This document shows, piece after piece, positions 20,748 to 31,046 of a stretch of DNA of 64,000 nucleotides. Source of the DNA: Maylandia zebra (taxonomy: Eukaryota > Chordata > Actinopteri > Cichliformes > Cichlidae); contig NC_135176.1 of NCBI RefSeq assembly GCF_041146795.1, forward strand, positions 19,727,786 through 19,791,785, given 5' to 3'. The translations under genes were made by a program, and so were the position numbers. The notes under the pieces were generated by a model. It was not told the origin of the DNA. It saw nothing but the letters and a program-made list of their open reading frames with translations, and ran no database searches. The stretch's first letter is position 1, and every line of letters begins with the position of its first letter.

Positions 20748-21035
20748 CTCCAGGAATACACTTTGTTAGTCAAACCCAGAGTATAATTAACTTTGGTTAT
20801 CCTTTTCCAAATACCACTGAAGGCAACATTATCCAGATAGTGAAGAGTTCAGAGTTTGTTGCTGAAGAAATACCTTGTTTGCAATTGCATTTGACAGCAA
20901 GACATTTTGGTCAGTGTGTGAAGAAACTTGTTGAGAGGAGAAATCTCAACATTTAATATTGCACTCAACAATTCAGTGGCCATAGGTGATCTTTGTTGAC
21001 AGTGTTGCCTGATGGTATTTTTCACTAGAAAGTCC
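20748..21035 (+). pseudogene. Decayed 3' end of a second FAM111-like gene
   Basis: Aligns by eye with the last 290 bases of the intact FAM111-like gene at 13300-13565. GGTTATCCTTTTCC answers GGGTATCCTTTTAT, GACAGCAAGACATTTTGG answers GACAGCAAGACTTTTTGG, TTGTTGAGAGGAGAAATCTC answers CGTTGAGAGCAGAAATCTC, and CAATTCAGTGGCC answers CAGTTCAGTGGCT. Small insertions, deletions and stops break the frame. The protease core is missing; only the C-terminal tail is left. It lies directly after the finTRIM relic on the same strand. Similarity high enough to align by eye suggests a duplication that is not ancient. Confidence 0.75.
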
Positions 21036-21109
21036 ACAATAACTAAAATTTCTAATAGTTTCTGCAGCTGAAAGTATCAGTTTCAACAATTTAAATCTTA
21101 ATTTAATTC

Positions 21110-21890
21110 AATGTGTGAACGTGTGTGTGAATGGGTGGATGACTGAATGTAGTGTAAAGTGCTTTTGGGTCCATCGGCACTAAGTAAAAGCGCTATACAA
21201 ATACAGGCCATTCATTTTTGTCTGTTGTTAATGCTATGGAAGAATGGTTGTCCAAGTAAGGCCAACTGGTCGATATATGTCGGGTGTTTTGGACTTGGAG
21301 AGGGGATTTAACCGCATCTCTTGGGGTTGTTTTGTAGTTAGAGAGAAGGAAGAGAGGATAAAGACATGCTGTGGAAGAGAGACAGAGATTAATAACAGAT
21401 ATGATTCGATGCAGAGAGGTCTATTAACACATAGTGAGTGAGAAAGGTGACTGGAAAGGAAAAACTCAATGCATCATGGGAATCCCCGGCAGCCTACGTC
21501 TATTGCAGCATAACTAAGGGAGGATTCAGGGTCACCTCCAGCCCTAACTATATGCTTTAGCAAAAAGGAAAGTTTTAAGCCTAATCTTAAAAGTAGAGAT
21601 AGTGTCTGTCTCCCGAATCCAAACTGGAAGCTGGTTCGATAGAAGAGGGGCCTGAAAACTGAAGGCTCTAAGATAAGATGGGGCCTGATTATTTAAGACC
21701 TTGTATGTGAGGAGCAGGATTTTGAATTCAATTCTGGATTTAACAGGAAGCCAATGAAGGGAAGCCAAAACAGGAGAAATCTGCTCTCTCTTTCTAGTCC
21801 CTATCATTAGTTTTTCAGCATCAATCTGAGACAGGATATTTCTAATTTTAGAGATGTTGCGCAAATGGAAGAAAGCAGTCTTACATATTT
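21110..21890 (-). mobile_element. Internally deleted L2/Maui-like LINE, 3' part
   Basis: On the minus strand the open stretch 21864-21544 gives MRNISKIRNILSQIDAEKLM, then RKREQISPVLASLHWLPVKS and LLLTYKVLNNQAPSYL, then STFKIRLKTFLF. This is the C-terminal part of an L2/CR1-type LINE ORF2. Compared with the usual order, the block with the SRLDYCNALL-type residues between DAEKLM and RKRE is missing, and a second block after APSYL is missing too. Downstream (21540 to about 21110 on minus) is a tail ending in the common ATGGCCTGTATTTGTATAGC sequence. So this copy could only move in trans. Confidence 0.75.
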
Positions 21891-22499
21891 GTTTTGTGGA
21901 TATTGGATTGTGTTCATAGTTTTTGAACTGAACTTCTGTGTACTTACAGTGGTGTGAAAATGTGTTTCAAATCATTAAACAAATTAAAATATTAGACAAA
22001 GAAAACACAAGTGAAAAAGCTTGGATCTTGGAAAGAAGCGGCACAACATAGAAGAACCACCTACATGGGATAAGACTCAGAAGCTTGGCTTCCAGGTTGG
22101 GAAAATTGAACAAGACATTTAAATACAGCTGCTGATGAGTTCTACAAAAACAAGAAACAGTTTGTTAAAAACACTTGCAGGTGAATCACCACTGATTTAT
22201 CAGTGACATCCATTTACTCAAGAATTGCTGATAAGTGGATGACTGGAATATATAGTTTATAATTTCAACGGTGTACTGTATAAAATAGAAGTATATATGC
22301 CAGATGTGGTGTGATGCTTGTGTGATTTTTAACAGGAAACTACTACATTTTACAGTACTCATGCTGCTTTACCAAACATTTGATGACTAGGTGTGCAGTT
22401 CCTTCTGTAAATTGATTCACTCTTAAGATTCAGAAATCTAAGTGATAAGAGGACAGAAATGTGTGCACTCGCTTATTAACGTAAATCAATAGTTTCTAA
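21891..22499. other. Spacer
   Basis: AT-rich; no gene recognised. The part at 22455-22500 (AATGTGTGCACTCGCTTATT and AATCAATAGTTTCT) resembles 27127-27180. Confidence 0.35.
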
Positions 22500-23012
22500 A
22501 TGCACGCTCGATCATCCAGGTAAGTTGGTTCTGTACCTGAGGCCTTGGAAACTGCCAAGCAAAGACTCACAGCCTTGGCCAGCCACTCGAAGAGGTACAC
22601 CAGAGAGATTGAAGGCACTAGAAGAAACTAGCTGTTCTCTACAGAACGAGCCAAGGTGTACTCTCAGTGGCCAGGGAACCCTGACATGGTGATGGCTAAC
22701 CAACTGAACATAGTGGTGGTAGACAAACAGAAGAAGACAGTCGTAGTGATAGATGTAGCGGTTTCGATTGACAGCAACATCAGGAAGAAGGAACACGAGA
22801 AGCTCGAGAAATACCAACGGCTCAGAGGAGAGCTCAAGAAAATGTGGAGGGTGAAGGTAACAGTGGTCCCAGTGGCTTCAGCAGATCCCAGAAACAACAT
22901 TGGAGATCTCTGTCCAGAAAAGCGCAGTCTTAGGAACAGCGAGAAGATACTGCGCAGGACCCTCAAGCCCCTGGGCCTCTGGTAGAGGACCCAAGCTTGA
23001 AAGGACAGACCG
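22500..23012 (+). mobile_element. LINE with restriction-like endonuclease tail, reverse transcriptase deleted
   Basis: Plus-strand readings give AKQRLTALASHSKRYTREIE and FSTEPAKVYSQWPG, which in the intact teleost family precede the reverse transcriptase. Here they run directly into MVMANQLNIVVVDKQKK, VVVIDVAV, EKYQRLRGELKKMW and, near the end, KSAVLGTA-type and KILRRTLKPLGLW residues, the C-terminal domain. The whole RT is missing. The pattern PD-(12-14 residues)-D/E of restriction-like endonucleases fits NPDIVVVDK...VIDV in the consensus as I recall it; here the PD is replaced by LN. Family name uncertain. Confidence 0.6.
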
Positions 23013-23129
23013 CCCACAGGGGCGAGATGGGAATTTTTTTTTTTTTAAATATTGCTGTGACTGTTTTGTAGTAGTGATTGCCAAATTAAGCTTTCTGAAG
23101 CATTGAAGCTTGTTTAAAAGGGTTTATTA

Positions 23130-23336
23130 TTCGAGGCTTTTCAATACAGTCCACTCCTCAGAACTTAAGATCTGCGGACTCAGTGATCACTTTTAAAAAA
23201 CAACTAAAAACACATCTTTGTAGAATTGCATTTTGTTAACTTTTGTCTGTTTTTGTTTTATACTTTGTGAAGCACTTTGTGATCTTTTTATCTAGAAATG
23301 TGTTATATAAATAAAATTTTACTTACTTACTTACTA
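23130..23336 (+). repeat. LINE 3' end with ACTT repeat tail
   Basis: A short coding end (LRTSDSVITFKKQLKTHLC) is followed by an untranslated tail with GAAGCACTTTGTGATC, TTATATAAATAAAATTTTAC and a terminal ACTTACTTACTTACT microsatellite, typical of Rex/Babar-like LINE 3' ends in fish. Confidence 0.6.
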
Positions 23337-24400
23337 TGGTGACATCTGGTGGCCAAAAATATAACAAGCAGCTTGAATCTACAAAATAAAACGAACTGCT
23401 TCATTATGACTGCCGACTCCACAGAGTGGAGTTCACAATTCAGGCTGATATTAGGCCACCATTGTGTTGCTTTGAACATGTATTTTTGGGGGGTTGAAAA
23501 AAGAAGTTATGTTTATTCGTTAAATGAATAGTTTTGATCAATAAACTTTCCTTGTTTAAACATGCGCCATGGTGGTATTTGCTGGTGACATCTTGATGTT
23601 GGTAAATACAAAAGATGAAAAATAATTGTAATAATGTGCAACACATTATGGAGTATGTTTGTGCTGTGAGTTCCTCTCTCCATGTACTTGTGCAATTAAT
23701 CACTGGACAGCTGGACAGGTATGTTTATAAATAATATGATATTAGGCCAATTATCGTATACTTATTTATGACCTGTGGGGGAGGGGGGGGGGGGGGGGTA
23801 GAATTGATTGTGAACAGGAAAAGGAAAATGCTTATGAACTTGTAAAGCAAAAACGTGATGCCTTTAATGTAGCGTTTTTTCATTATTATTTAACAAGAGA
23901 ATTTGTTTCACTGTGTGATGACCGAGTCTGTTTCTTTTTTGTCTTGCCCAAAAGAAATTCCTCTCACATGGAACAGAAGAGGCTGGAGTGCACAGAAACT
24001 GCAATGCATGTTGGTTAGATTCAGTCTTCCTGGGTCCCACAGACTATCACCTGAAGAATAAACAAATTAAATTGCAGCACATTTTGTAGAATAACATTTT
24101 AAGATTAGTTTATTAGTTTATTTTAAATTTAAAGAGTCAAATGGAAGTCTTTCTAAAGTTATTTAACGATATTTATATTATGAAAAGCAGATTTTTGTTT
24201 TGTTAACATTTGAACAGAAAACATAAGCGAAAAACAAGAACAGAAAGCTGACAAAGCCACCCGATTGACCAAAATCAATTCAAAATACTCCCACACGACA
24301 GAACCTCTCTTCCTCGCTGGCTCGATATCTCTTAATAAAACGATCAGTGGTTTGCTATCTCTCACAACCAAAACACTCCACAAATCTCGCGAATCGTATC
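23337..24400. other. Spacer with a G-rich run
   Basis: No gene recognised. G tract at 23783-23798. The right part (about 24160-24400) may belong to the 5' end of the hAT element, but I found no terminal repeat. Confidence 0.35.
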
Positions 24401-26895
24401 AGTTACGAAGCGTCGGACGTCACTGATCACGTGACTCTGACCAAACGACTCAAGCGTCGAGAACCAGCGTGTTGTGGACTCACCGGAGCTTCAGCTTCAA
24501 GCGAGCCATCGCTAGTGAGCAGAAATGGACAAAAAAGGGCGTATTTTGAACGGCAAGTTCAATTTTAAAGCAATGCCAGATGGATCTCTTGACAAGACCA
24601 AAGTAGTTTGTATTTACTGTCGATGTGAACTGCGCTATCACCGTAGCACGTCCAGTCTCAAATACCATTTGCTAGCCAAGCACACAGCTGAAGCAGAGAA
24701 TCTCCCTCGCCAGATGCAGACCATGCTGGATAGCTTTCAAAGGAGACGTATGGACAATTCTACAACCAACAAACTTTCAACAGCCATAGCAAAATGGGTG
24801 GCTACAGCTTGGAGGCCGATTGACATTGTGGAGGATGAGGGGCTACTTGAAATAATTCGCATAGCGTCCAACGACTGCACGTATGAATTGCCTTCGAGAG
24901 CCACCACTGTAGCCAAGATCCACAACTTATATGAAGATGAGAAAGCCAAAGTCGAGGAGACTTTGGGGCAGACCAATACGGTTGCGCTCACCGGAGACTA
25001 TTGGACTTTTCGAAGTAATCACAGTTACCTTGGAATAACAGCACATTATTTTTCACCACAGTGGGAACTGAAGTCGCATGTTCTGACTGTTATGGAGACA
25101 GAGGAGCAGCACTTCGCCGACACGTGCGCCGAGCAGTTTCTGCAGGTAGCTAGACAGTGGGGGATTGAACATAAAGTCAGCACGCTGACCACTCACGGTG
25201 CATGCAACATGGTTGCAGCGGCCAGTCAGCTACCTGTAGAGCATATGCCTTGCATCGCACACAGCCTCCATCGAGCCATCACAGTTTCTCTACAGAACAG
25301 TCCATTTAACAGCGCATTGGCAAAATGCAGAAAGGTCATAGGCCATTTCAACCATAGCCCACCGAACGCACTGGAGCTCGAACAACAGCAAATTGCACAT
25401 TTTCATAAAAAGGAGTCACTTACACAGGACGTATCAACAAAATGGAACAGTACCCTGGAGATGATCAAGCATGTTCTGAGAAATCAAGAACCACTGAGAG
25501 ATGCACTGGCACTACATCCAACTAATGTCACAATGCCAACAACAGCTGAAGTAGAGAAACTGAAGAAGCTGGAGACGGTCCTTGAACACTGCAGGTAATT
25601 TATTAATACTTACTCTTACCACTTCTGACATAGAGAGTGTGTGTATAATGTATTTTGACCTTTTGTGATTGAATGTAACAAATTCTTAATGACGTATGTT
25701 TCTCTATTACTGCAGGTATATAACTGAACTTTTGGGAGGGGAGAAGTTTGTTTCCTGCTCAGTGGTGTTGCCAGCTTTGTGTCACCTGTCGCGAGTGATG
25801 GAGGTCTCTGAGTATGACCCAGCTTACATGGTTAACTTCAAGGAGACCTTTAAAGGAGAAATGGAGAAGCACAAGGAAAAAACTAACATCATGTGGCTCA
25901 GGGTTGCAACAGCACTGGATCCTAGGTTTAAGGGTCTTAAGTGTCTAAGCAGAGCTGACAGGGCTGAGGTGTGGCGCTTGATCAGTGCGTTGCTCAGGGA
26001 GAGGCAGAGGCCTGCACAGCCTGAACAACCAGCAACATATGAGCCATCTAAGAAAAGATCAGCTCTCATGTTTGCCTCAGAGTCTTCATCTGATGAAGAG
26101 GAGGACTATATTGAGAAATGTGTGGAGCGATACAGGGCAGAGCCAACTATTGACATAGAGGACTGTCCCCAGAAATGGTGGTCCAAGCATGAAGGGGCAC
26201 ACAGTGAGATGGCCTACCTTGCACGCATGTACTTGGCAACACCTGCCACATCCATACCATGTGAGAGGTTATTTTCACTTTCTGGGCATGTTTTTCAGAA
26301 CAAGCGAGCTGCCCTGTCATCTCAAAATGTTAAGATGCATGTCTGTTTGAGCAATTGGGTTAGTGCAAAGTAATAGTGACAACCCATGTACTGTATGTTC
26401 TAGGGTTTTTTTTTATTATTCTTTGTTTCTCCTATGTGCTGTTTCCATGTTCATGTTTTATTAGGAAAAAAGGAGGAAGAAGCTTGGGTTGCTCAGCCTC
26501 TGCTTAAAAAAAACTGGAGAGCAAAAAGAAGTATAGCCAAATTGTTTTATTCATACCTAACTGCATTCCTTGTTTTGATCCCACTCTAATGGTAAATTAA
26601 ACAGTTACATTGTGTGGGAGTATATGATTCTTTTCGGCATAATTTTGAGTATTCAGTACCTTTGAGGCTTTGTTGAACAGTATTCTGGATTTCTCATTGT
26701 ATTTTTCATTATTTTGAATTGTTGCGATTAACAATAAACACATATTTGCATAAAGCAAGTACAGTAGTTTGTCCACTCCCATACTGTTTAAGGTATTAGA
26801 AACATGAAGAGTATCCTAAAGTTCCTTTAGAACAGATTAAAAAAAAAAGATTAATTTGCGATTTATCATGAGTATTTAGTCACGATAATTTAAGC
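24400..26895 (+). mobile_element. Ac/ZBED-type hAT transposon (ends approximate)
   Basis: Contains a complete two-exon transposase (next entry). Downstream, 26590-26895 read on minus (ATGGGAGTGGACAAA, CTTTATGCAAATATGTG, AAATCGCAAATTAATC) matches, as remembered, the terminal region of a widespread fish hAT. That supports a mobile element rather than a domesticated ZBED gene. I could not define the 5' terminal repeat or an 8-bp target duplication, so the left limit is a guess. Confidence 0.6.
24525..26373 (+). CDS. hAT transposase, BED finger type, two exons
   Basis: Exons 24525-25594 and 25716-26373 join across a 121-bp GT-AG intron (ACTGCAG|GTAATT ... TACTGCAG|GTATAT) into a 575-residue open frame. 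Residues about 28-52 form a BED zinc finger (VVCIYCRC ... SSLKYHLLAKH). The RNase-H-like core carries the usual hAT residues: ALTGDYWTF (first Asp), a CIAHSLH motif, TKWNSTLEM, and the acidic region after the intron. The C-terminal dimerisation block WWSKHEGAHSEMAYLARMYL, ATPATSIPCERLFS and the SLSGHVFQNKRA segment is intact. It has no stop or frame break, so it is either a young insertion or under selection. The repeat-like flank favours the former; related host genes (ZBED1 and kin) arose from this group. Confidence 0.88.
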
Positions 26896-28318
26896 GACTG
26901 ACACAATAGATAGAGATATATATGAGAGAGATCTGTACATTTGCCACCACACAGGTGTAGATATTGTAGGTGCTGTGAATGCTTAAATTGTACCGATGTC
27001 CATCATACATCCAACTTTTGAGTATTTACTTTCAATTTACTTCATTTACTTGCATTAATAAACACAGACATCATGTAAATAATAAAACTAAACATTGTTC
27101 TTGATCATCATTTATGTCCAGTTGAGAATGAATGTGTGCACCCGCATATTAAATCAAATGAGCTCAAATCAGTAGTTTCATCTCCAGTCTTAGCAGAGGG
27201 TAATCATATAAGGAACGAGAGAACTGACAGTTACTATTTTAATCACCTTGTCTCAGTTGTTTTAACTCTCAGTATCATAAAGTAATGTGCTAACATCTGG
27301 ACTGATGTGTTCACTGTCAGCATTTTAATCACGAGTTAAAGGCTGTAGGTTGCAGCCTTTGCTCTAACACTGTAGAAATGTAACAGGCCTCAGTCCTGAT
27401 TCTAATAGTCTGAGCTGCTTCAAGCTTTATTTGTGAAGAGCACAGCAGCTTACAAAAACATAGCTAATTTGTGCTGTTGGGAAATATAGCTTTGATTGTT
27501 GAATCCATTTACATATTTCACTTTTTTTAAATTGTTTTTATAAACGATTTTTAAGACCTGTTTTTAAAATTTGGAATTTGAAAATGTTTGTGGAAATCAG
27601 GCTTTTTTTGAAAATTAAATTTTTTTGTGAAATTCATTTTTGATCATAAGTATATTTTGATGGATATTTTTATTTAAAAATTGTGTTTTTATTTTAAATT
27701 AAATTATTACATTATAATGTAATAATTTACTGATGTTTGGATAAATACAATGATTTTACAAATGCATAATTTTTTGTACAGTTCATTATTTAAGCACAGA
27801 ATTCTTTATTTCGACGCATGTGGCTCTTGTGGTCCCCCATAGAGTAGGAGTGATGCCCTGCAGAATAATCTCTGTCCGTCCAGAAAGGTGTCTGGAGTTA
27901 CATTGTCATATGCATTAGCCCCTCCTCCCAGACTTTCAGAAAGATCGTGCTGAGACAGATGGCCATATCTCTACAGTTTTTAATCTGGATGTTAATAAGT
28001 TTTTGTAAGACTGCTGCTTCACATGTTCACATTAGGAATAAACAGCATTTATAAAATCATAAATAGTCTGAACAGCAGAGGGCAGCATAAAGCAAAACAG
28101 TGACGGAATGGGAGATTTCAACAATTAAAGAAAAAAAGATACAGATGAAAGTTTTTTTTATTTTTCATACAGTAACCTGATACCCCAGGTACTAATTTCC
28201 TTTACCAGGTTGGCCTCTGCCCTCCAACTTCCATCGAGGTTACCTAGCGGCGGAACGTTTAAGGCGGACTAGCATTCCCACACGGACACATTTGTAACGG
28301 AGCGACGTGCCAGGCGAA
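26896..28318. other. AT-rich spacer and crcp upstream region
   Basis: Very AT-rich between 27500 and 27780. No gene recognised. From 28210 to 28318 the sequence turns CG-rich (GCGGCGGAACG, GGAGCGACGTGCC) and is the likely TATA-less crcp promoter. Confidence 0.4.
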
Positions 28319-31046
28319 ATGGAAGTGTAAGACCGTTTTTGAGTTAAAATGGATTTCATTTTTATATCTGCATAATTTTAACTGATATTTTTATAACGTT
28401 TTGTTTCACCTGAGGCTAAACGCTGTGGTTAAAAGTGCAGAATCTGCCTCGCTGTCTTTTAGTTTCCGGTTCAGTTATTGGGACCCGTGTGAGGGCTGTA
28501 GTCACATTTTCCAGTTAATCTGAAATAAACAATAAACAAATAAATTAAGTAAACGCAGCAGAACGTTAATGAGAACATAATAACAAGTGCATTTGTCAGC
28601 ACTTTACTGATCCAGATTTTTGTGCTTTGATCGAAATTGTTTTTTATTTTTTATTTATTTATAAATTACACGTGAAAACAGATGCCAGGTTCTCTCACGC
28701 GAGGAGATGTTTTCTTTTTGTTTGATGCATTATTTACTACTACTGCTACTACTAATAATAATAATAATGATAATGCTGAGATTTTGACACTTAGCACTAA
28801 ACTGGCTCGTTTGAACAAATAATCTTAGTATATTAATAGTTGCAATCCCATTGCTATGGTAGCCCATATTTTATATTGTTTACAAATGTGCTACACAAAT
28901 ACTCTGTGGCCACTTTATCAATTCAAATATCTAAAATCGGTAAATCAGATGGTTACAACCCAGTATATTTAGGAAACCAAGACATGCAGAAGAGCATCGC
29001 GAGTTGAACTTTGAAGTAGACGAGTCACAGCAGCAGCAGCAGCAGAAGACCACACTGGGTGCCACTCCTGTCAACTAAGAACAGAAAACTAATGCTACTG
29101 TTCATATAGAATAACCAAAATTAGACACCTGAAGACTGGAGTAATTTTGCTTGGTCTGATGAGTCTCAATTTCTGCTGTAATGTTTAGATGGTAGGGTCA
29201 GAATTTGGCATAAAAAAACATGAAAGCCTGGATCTGTTCTACCTTGTATAAACATCTTTTAAACACCACAGCCTCCACTGAGATAACCCTCAAAAACAAA
29301 TGCTTACTTTTTTTTTTTTATTCTCAGGAAAAATGCTAATGCTGCAATGCTCAGCAACTATGAGGTAAGGTCATATTTTCTCACTTTCTTCTTTATTTTC
29401 TGTGGTCAGTTCAAAGAATAACTCATCAGGCCGATGACACTTTTGTTTACCTGTGTGTTCCTCAGGTGTTCAAACTCCTCACAGACCTGAAGGAGCAGAG
29501 AAAGGACAGCGGGAAGCACAAACACAGCGCCGGGCAGCAGAACCTCAACACCATCATGTATGAGGTCAGAAAACATCCTCTGCGTTTCTCGTGCCTGTCA
29601 TGTTTACCCGTTTTCAAAAGCACAGCCACAGTTTGGTTTGTACTTCCACCAGACGCTGAAGTACCTATCGAAGACGCCCTGCAGCAGACAGAGCCCTGAG
29701 ATTGTCAAGGAGTTTCTCACCACCATGGTGCCGCACAAACTCACAAAGTCAGTAAGATCAGGCCATCACACTAACTTCCAGCCTTGATGCTTTCAATAGA
29801 ACTTTACAGTCAGCATAAGATGCACAGCTCTTTTTAGATGAGAACTGTTTTTCCTCCCAAACAGGGCAGAAAAACTACAGCTACTGAACCACCGGCCTCT
29901 GACTGCAGTGGAAATCCAGCTTGTGAGTGTTTTTAAATTAAATTGCATCTTCATATCTACAGTGTTTTTATTACATTATTATTTATTACATTGTTCTCAT
30001 TTAATTAGAAATGACTCTGTACTCTCAGAGTGACTTAAAGAATAGGTGTGCTGGTATTCTGCTTTATACGTCCGAGCTGTAAAAGGATCTTGCTGGGCAG
30101 GCAGGCGCCATGGACACCTACGTTTGTGAAGGCAACAACAAGCAAAGCAAATGCACCTTCAAATTGTTTGAATAATACAAATGAACTGTGTGATGGCTCA
30201 CTTAAGTAGGAACAGATGAGCCTGGCTTCCACAGACGGGACAGAAACACTGTTTTTGTTTTGTTTTGTGTTGTTTTTACATAGGACTACTAACCTAACCT
30301 CTGCTAATGGCCACTTTTAAGGCTTTATTATTGAAGAAAAAACAAAAATGATGTCAAACATGCAGATTTGTGGGTCATTTCAACTCAGAATCTGTCCGTG
30401 GAGCTGTAAATCACAGATGAAAATAACACCACCAAAAAATATCCACCTTGCACATTAAAGTTAGTAGATTGGAGTGTCCCTGCAGCAGTCTGGGCTCATT
30501 CAGACTGTGTAAAAATGTAGTTTGAGTTGTTCTTTGCCGACGCTAAATGTGCTGAAGAATCCACTGATAAAGTGACGCTGTTGAGTCTGGTGCTTTTAAT
30601 CTCATATCACATGGTTTTCATCAGCTTGTAGAATTCAACAGTTTTCAGTAATATGTAGATATTTTACAGATCTCTTCCCAGTTTTATCTGAGCACTTCAG
30701 GGACTAGTTGCCCCTTTTGGACATTCAAGCATCGACACTTCCATGAAAGCTGGCAAACTGTATCTACTGATGGAAATCATGTGATATGATCAAAAGCTTC
30801 AGAACAAAGACATAAAGCAAAAACAAACTGAAAACAGAAGATGAAATCACATCAGGAGGCTTTAGTGTTGCACTGTCTGAAGTTTCTTTCTGTGTTCAGA
30901 TGGTAGAAGAGAGTGAAGAGCGACTATCAGAGGAGCAGATTGAGGAGCTTATCCAGACAGTCACAGATGTCCTACCGGGAGACCCAGAGCAAGAAAACGC
31001 AGCTCCAGCAGACACAGAGATGGATGATGGTGGCGAACAGTCATGA
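28319..31046 (+). CDS. crcp: RNA polymerase III subunit RPC9 / CGRP receptor component
   Basis: Six exons: 28319-28326, 29328-29364, 29466-29564, 29653-29747, 29865-29922 and 30900-31046, all GT-AG and in phase, giving 147 residues. Human CRCP is about the same length. The protein starts MEVKNANAAMLSNYEVFKLL and includes QQNLNTIMYETLKYLSKTPC and LLNHRPLTAVEIQLMVEESE, almost the mammalian sequence. As RPC9 (yeast Rpc17) it pairs with RPC8 to form the stalk of RNA polymerase III, needed for tRNA and 5S transcription. The same protein was first described as a helper of the calcitonin-gene-related-peptide receptor. The first exon has only eight coding bases, with the CG-rich promoter directly before it. 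The C terminus is acidic (PADTEMDDGGEQS). A decayed Tc1 copy occupies intron 1. ASL, CRCP and TPST1 are also neighbours in human. Confidence 0.96.
28900..29285 (+). mobile_element. Decayed Tc1-like copy (shared family, copy a)
   Basis: In crcp intron 1. GGCCACTTTATC near 28910 resembles the terminal repeat. AAGAGCATCGCGAGTTGAAC, AGAAGACCACACTGGGTGCC, CTTGGTCTGATGAGTCTCAA and CTACCTTGTATAAACATC match parts of the same transposase found at 32.3, 34.6 and 46.9 kb. A CAG run at 29029-29045 is an expanded triplet where the family has two or three units. Internally deleted. Confidence 0.7.

Noticed and set aside
23777-23799. G-quadruplex regulatory element
   Set aside because: A single long G run in a spacer with no gene nearby; homopolymer slippage is the simpler reading.
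28319-31046. Reading crcp as a membrane receptor because of its CGRP name
   Set aside because: The protein is small and soluble with no membrane segment; the RPC9 role explains its conservation.
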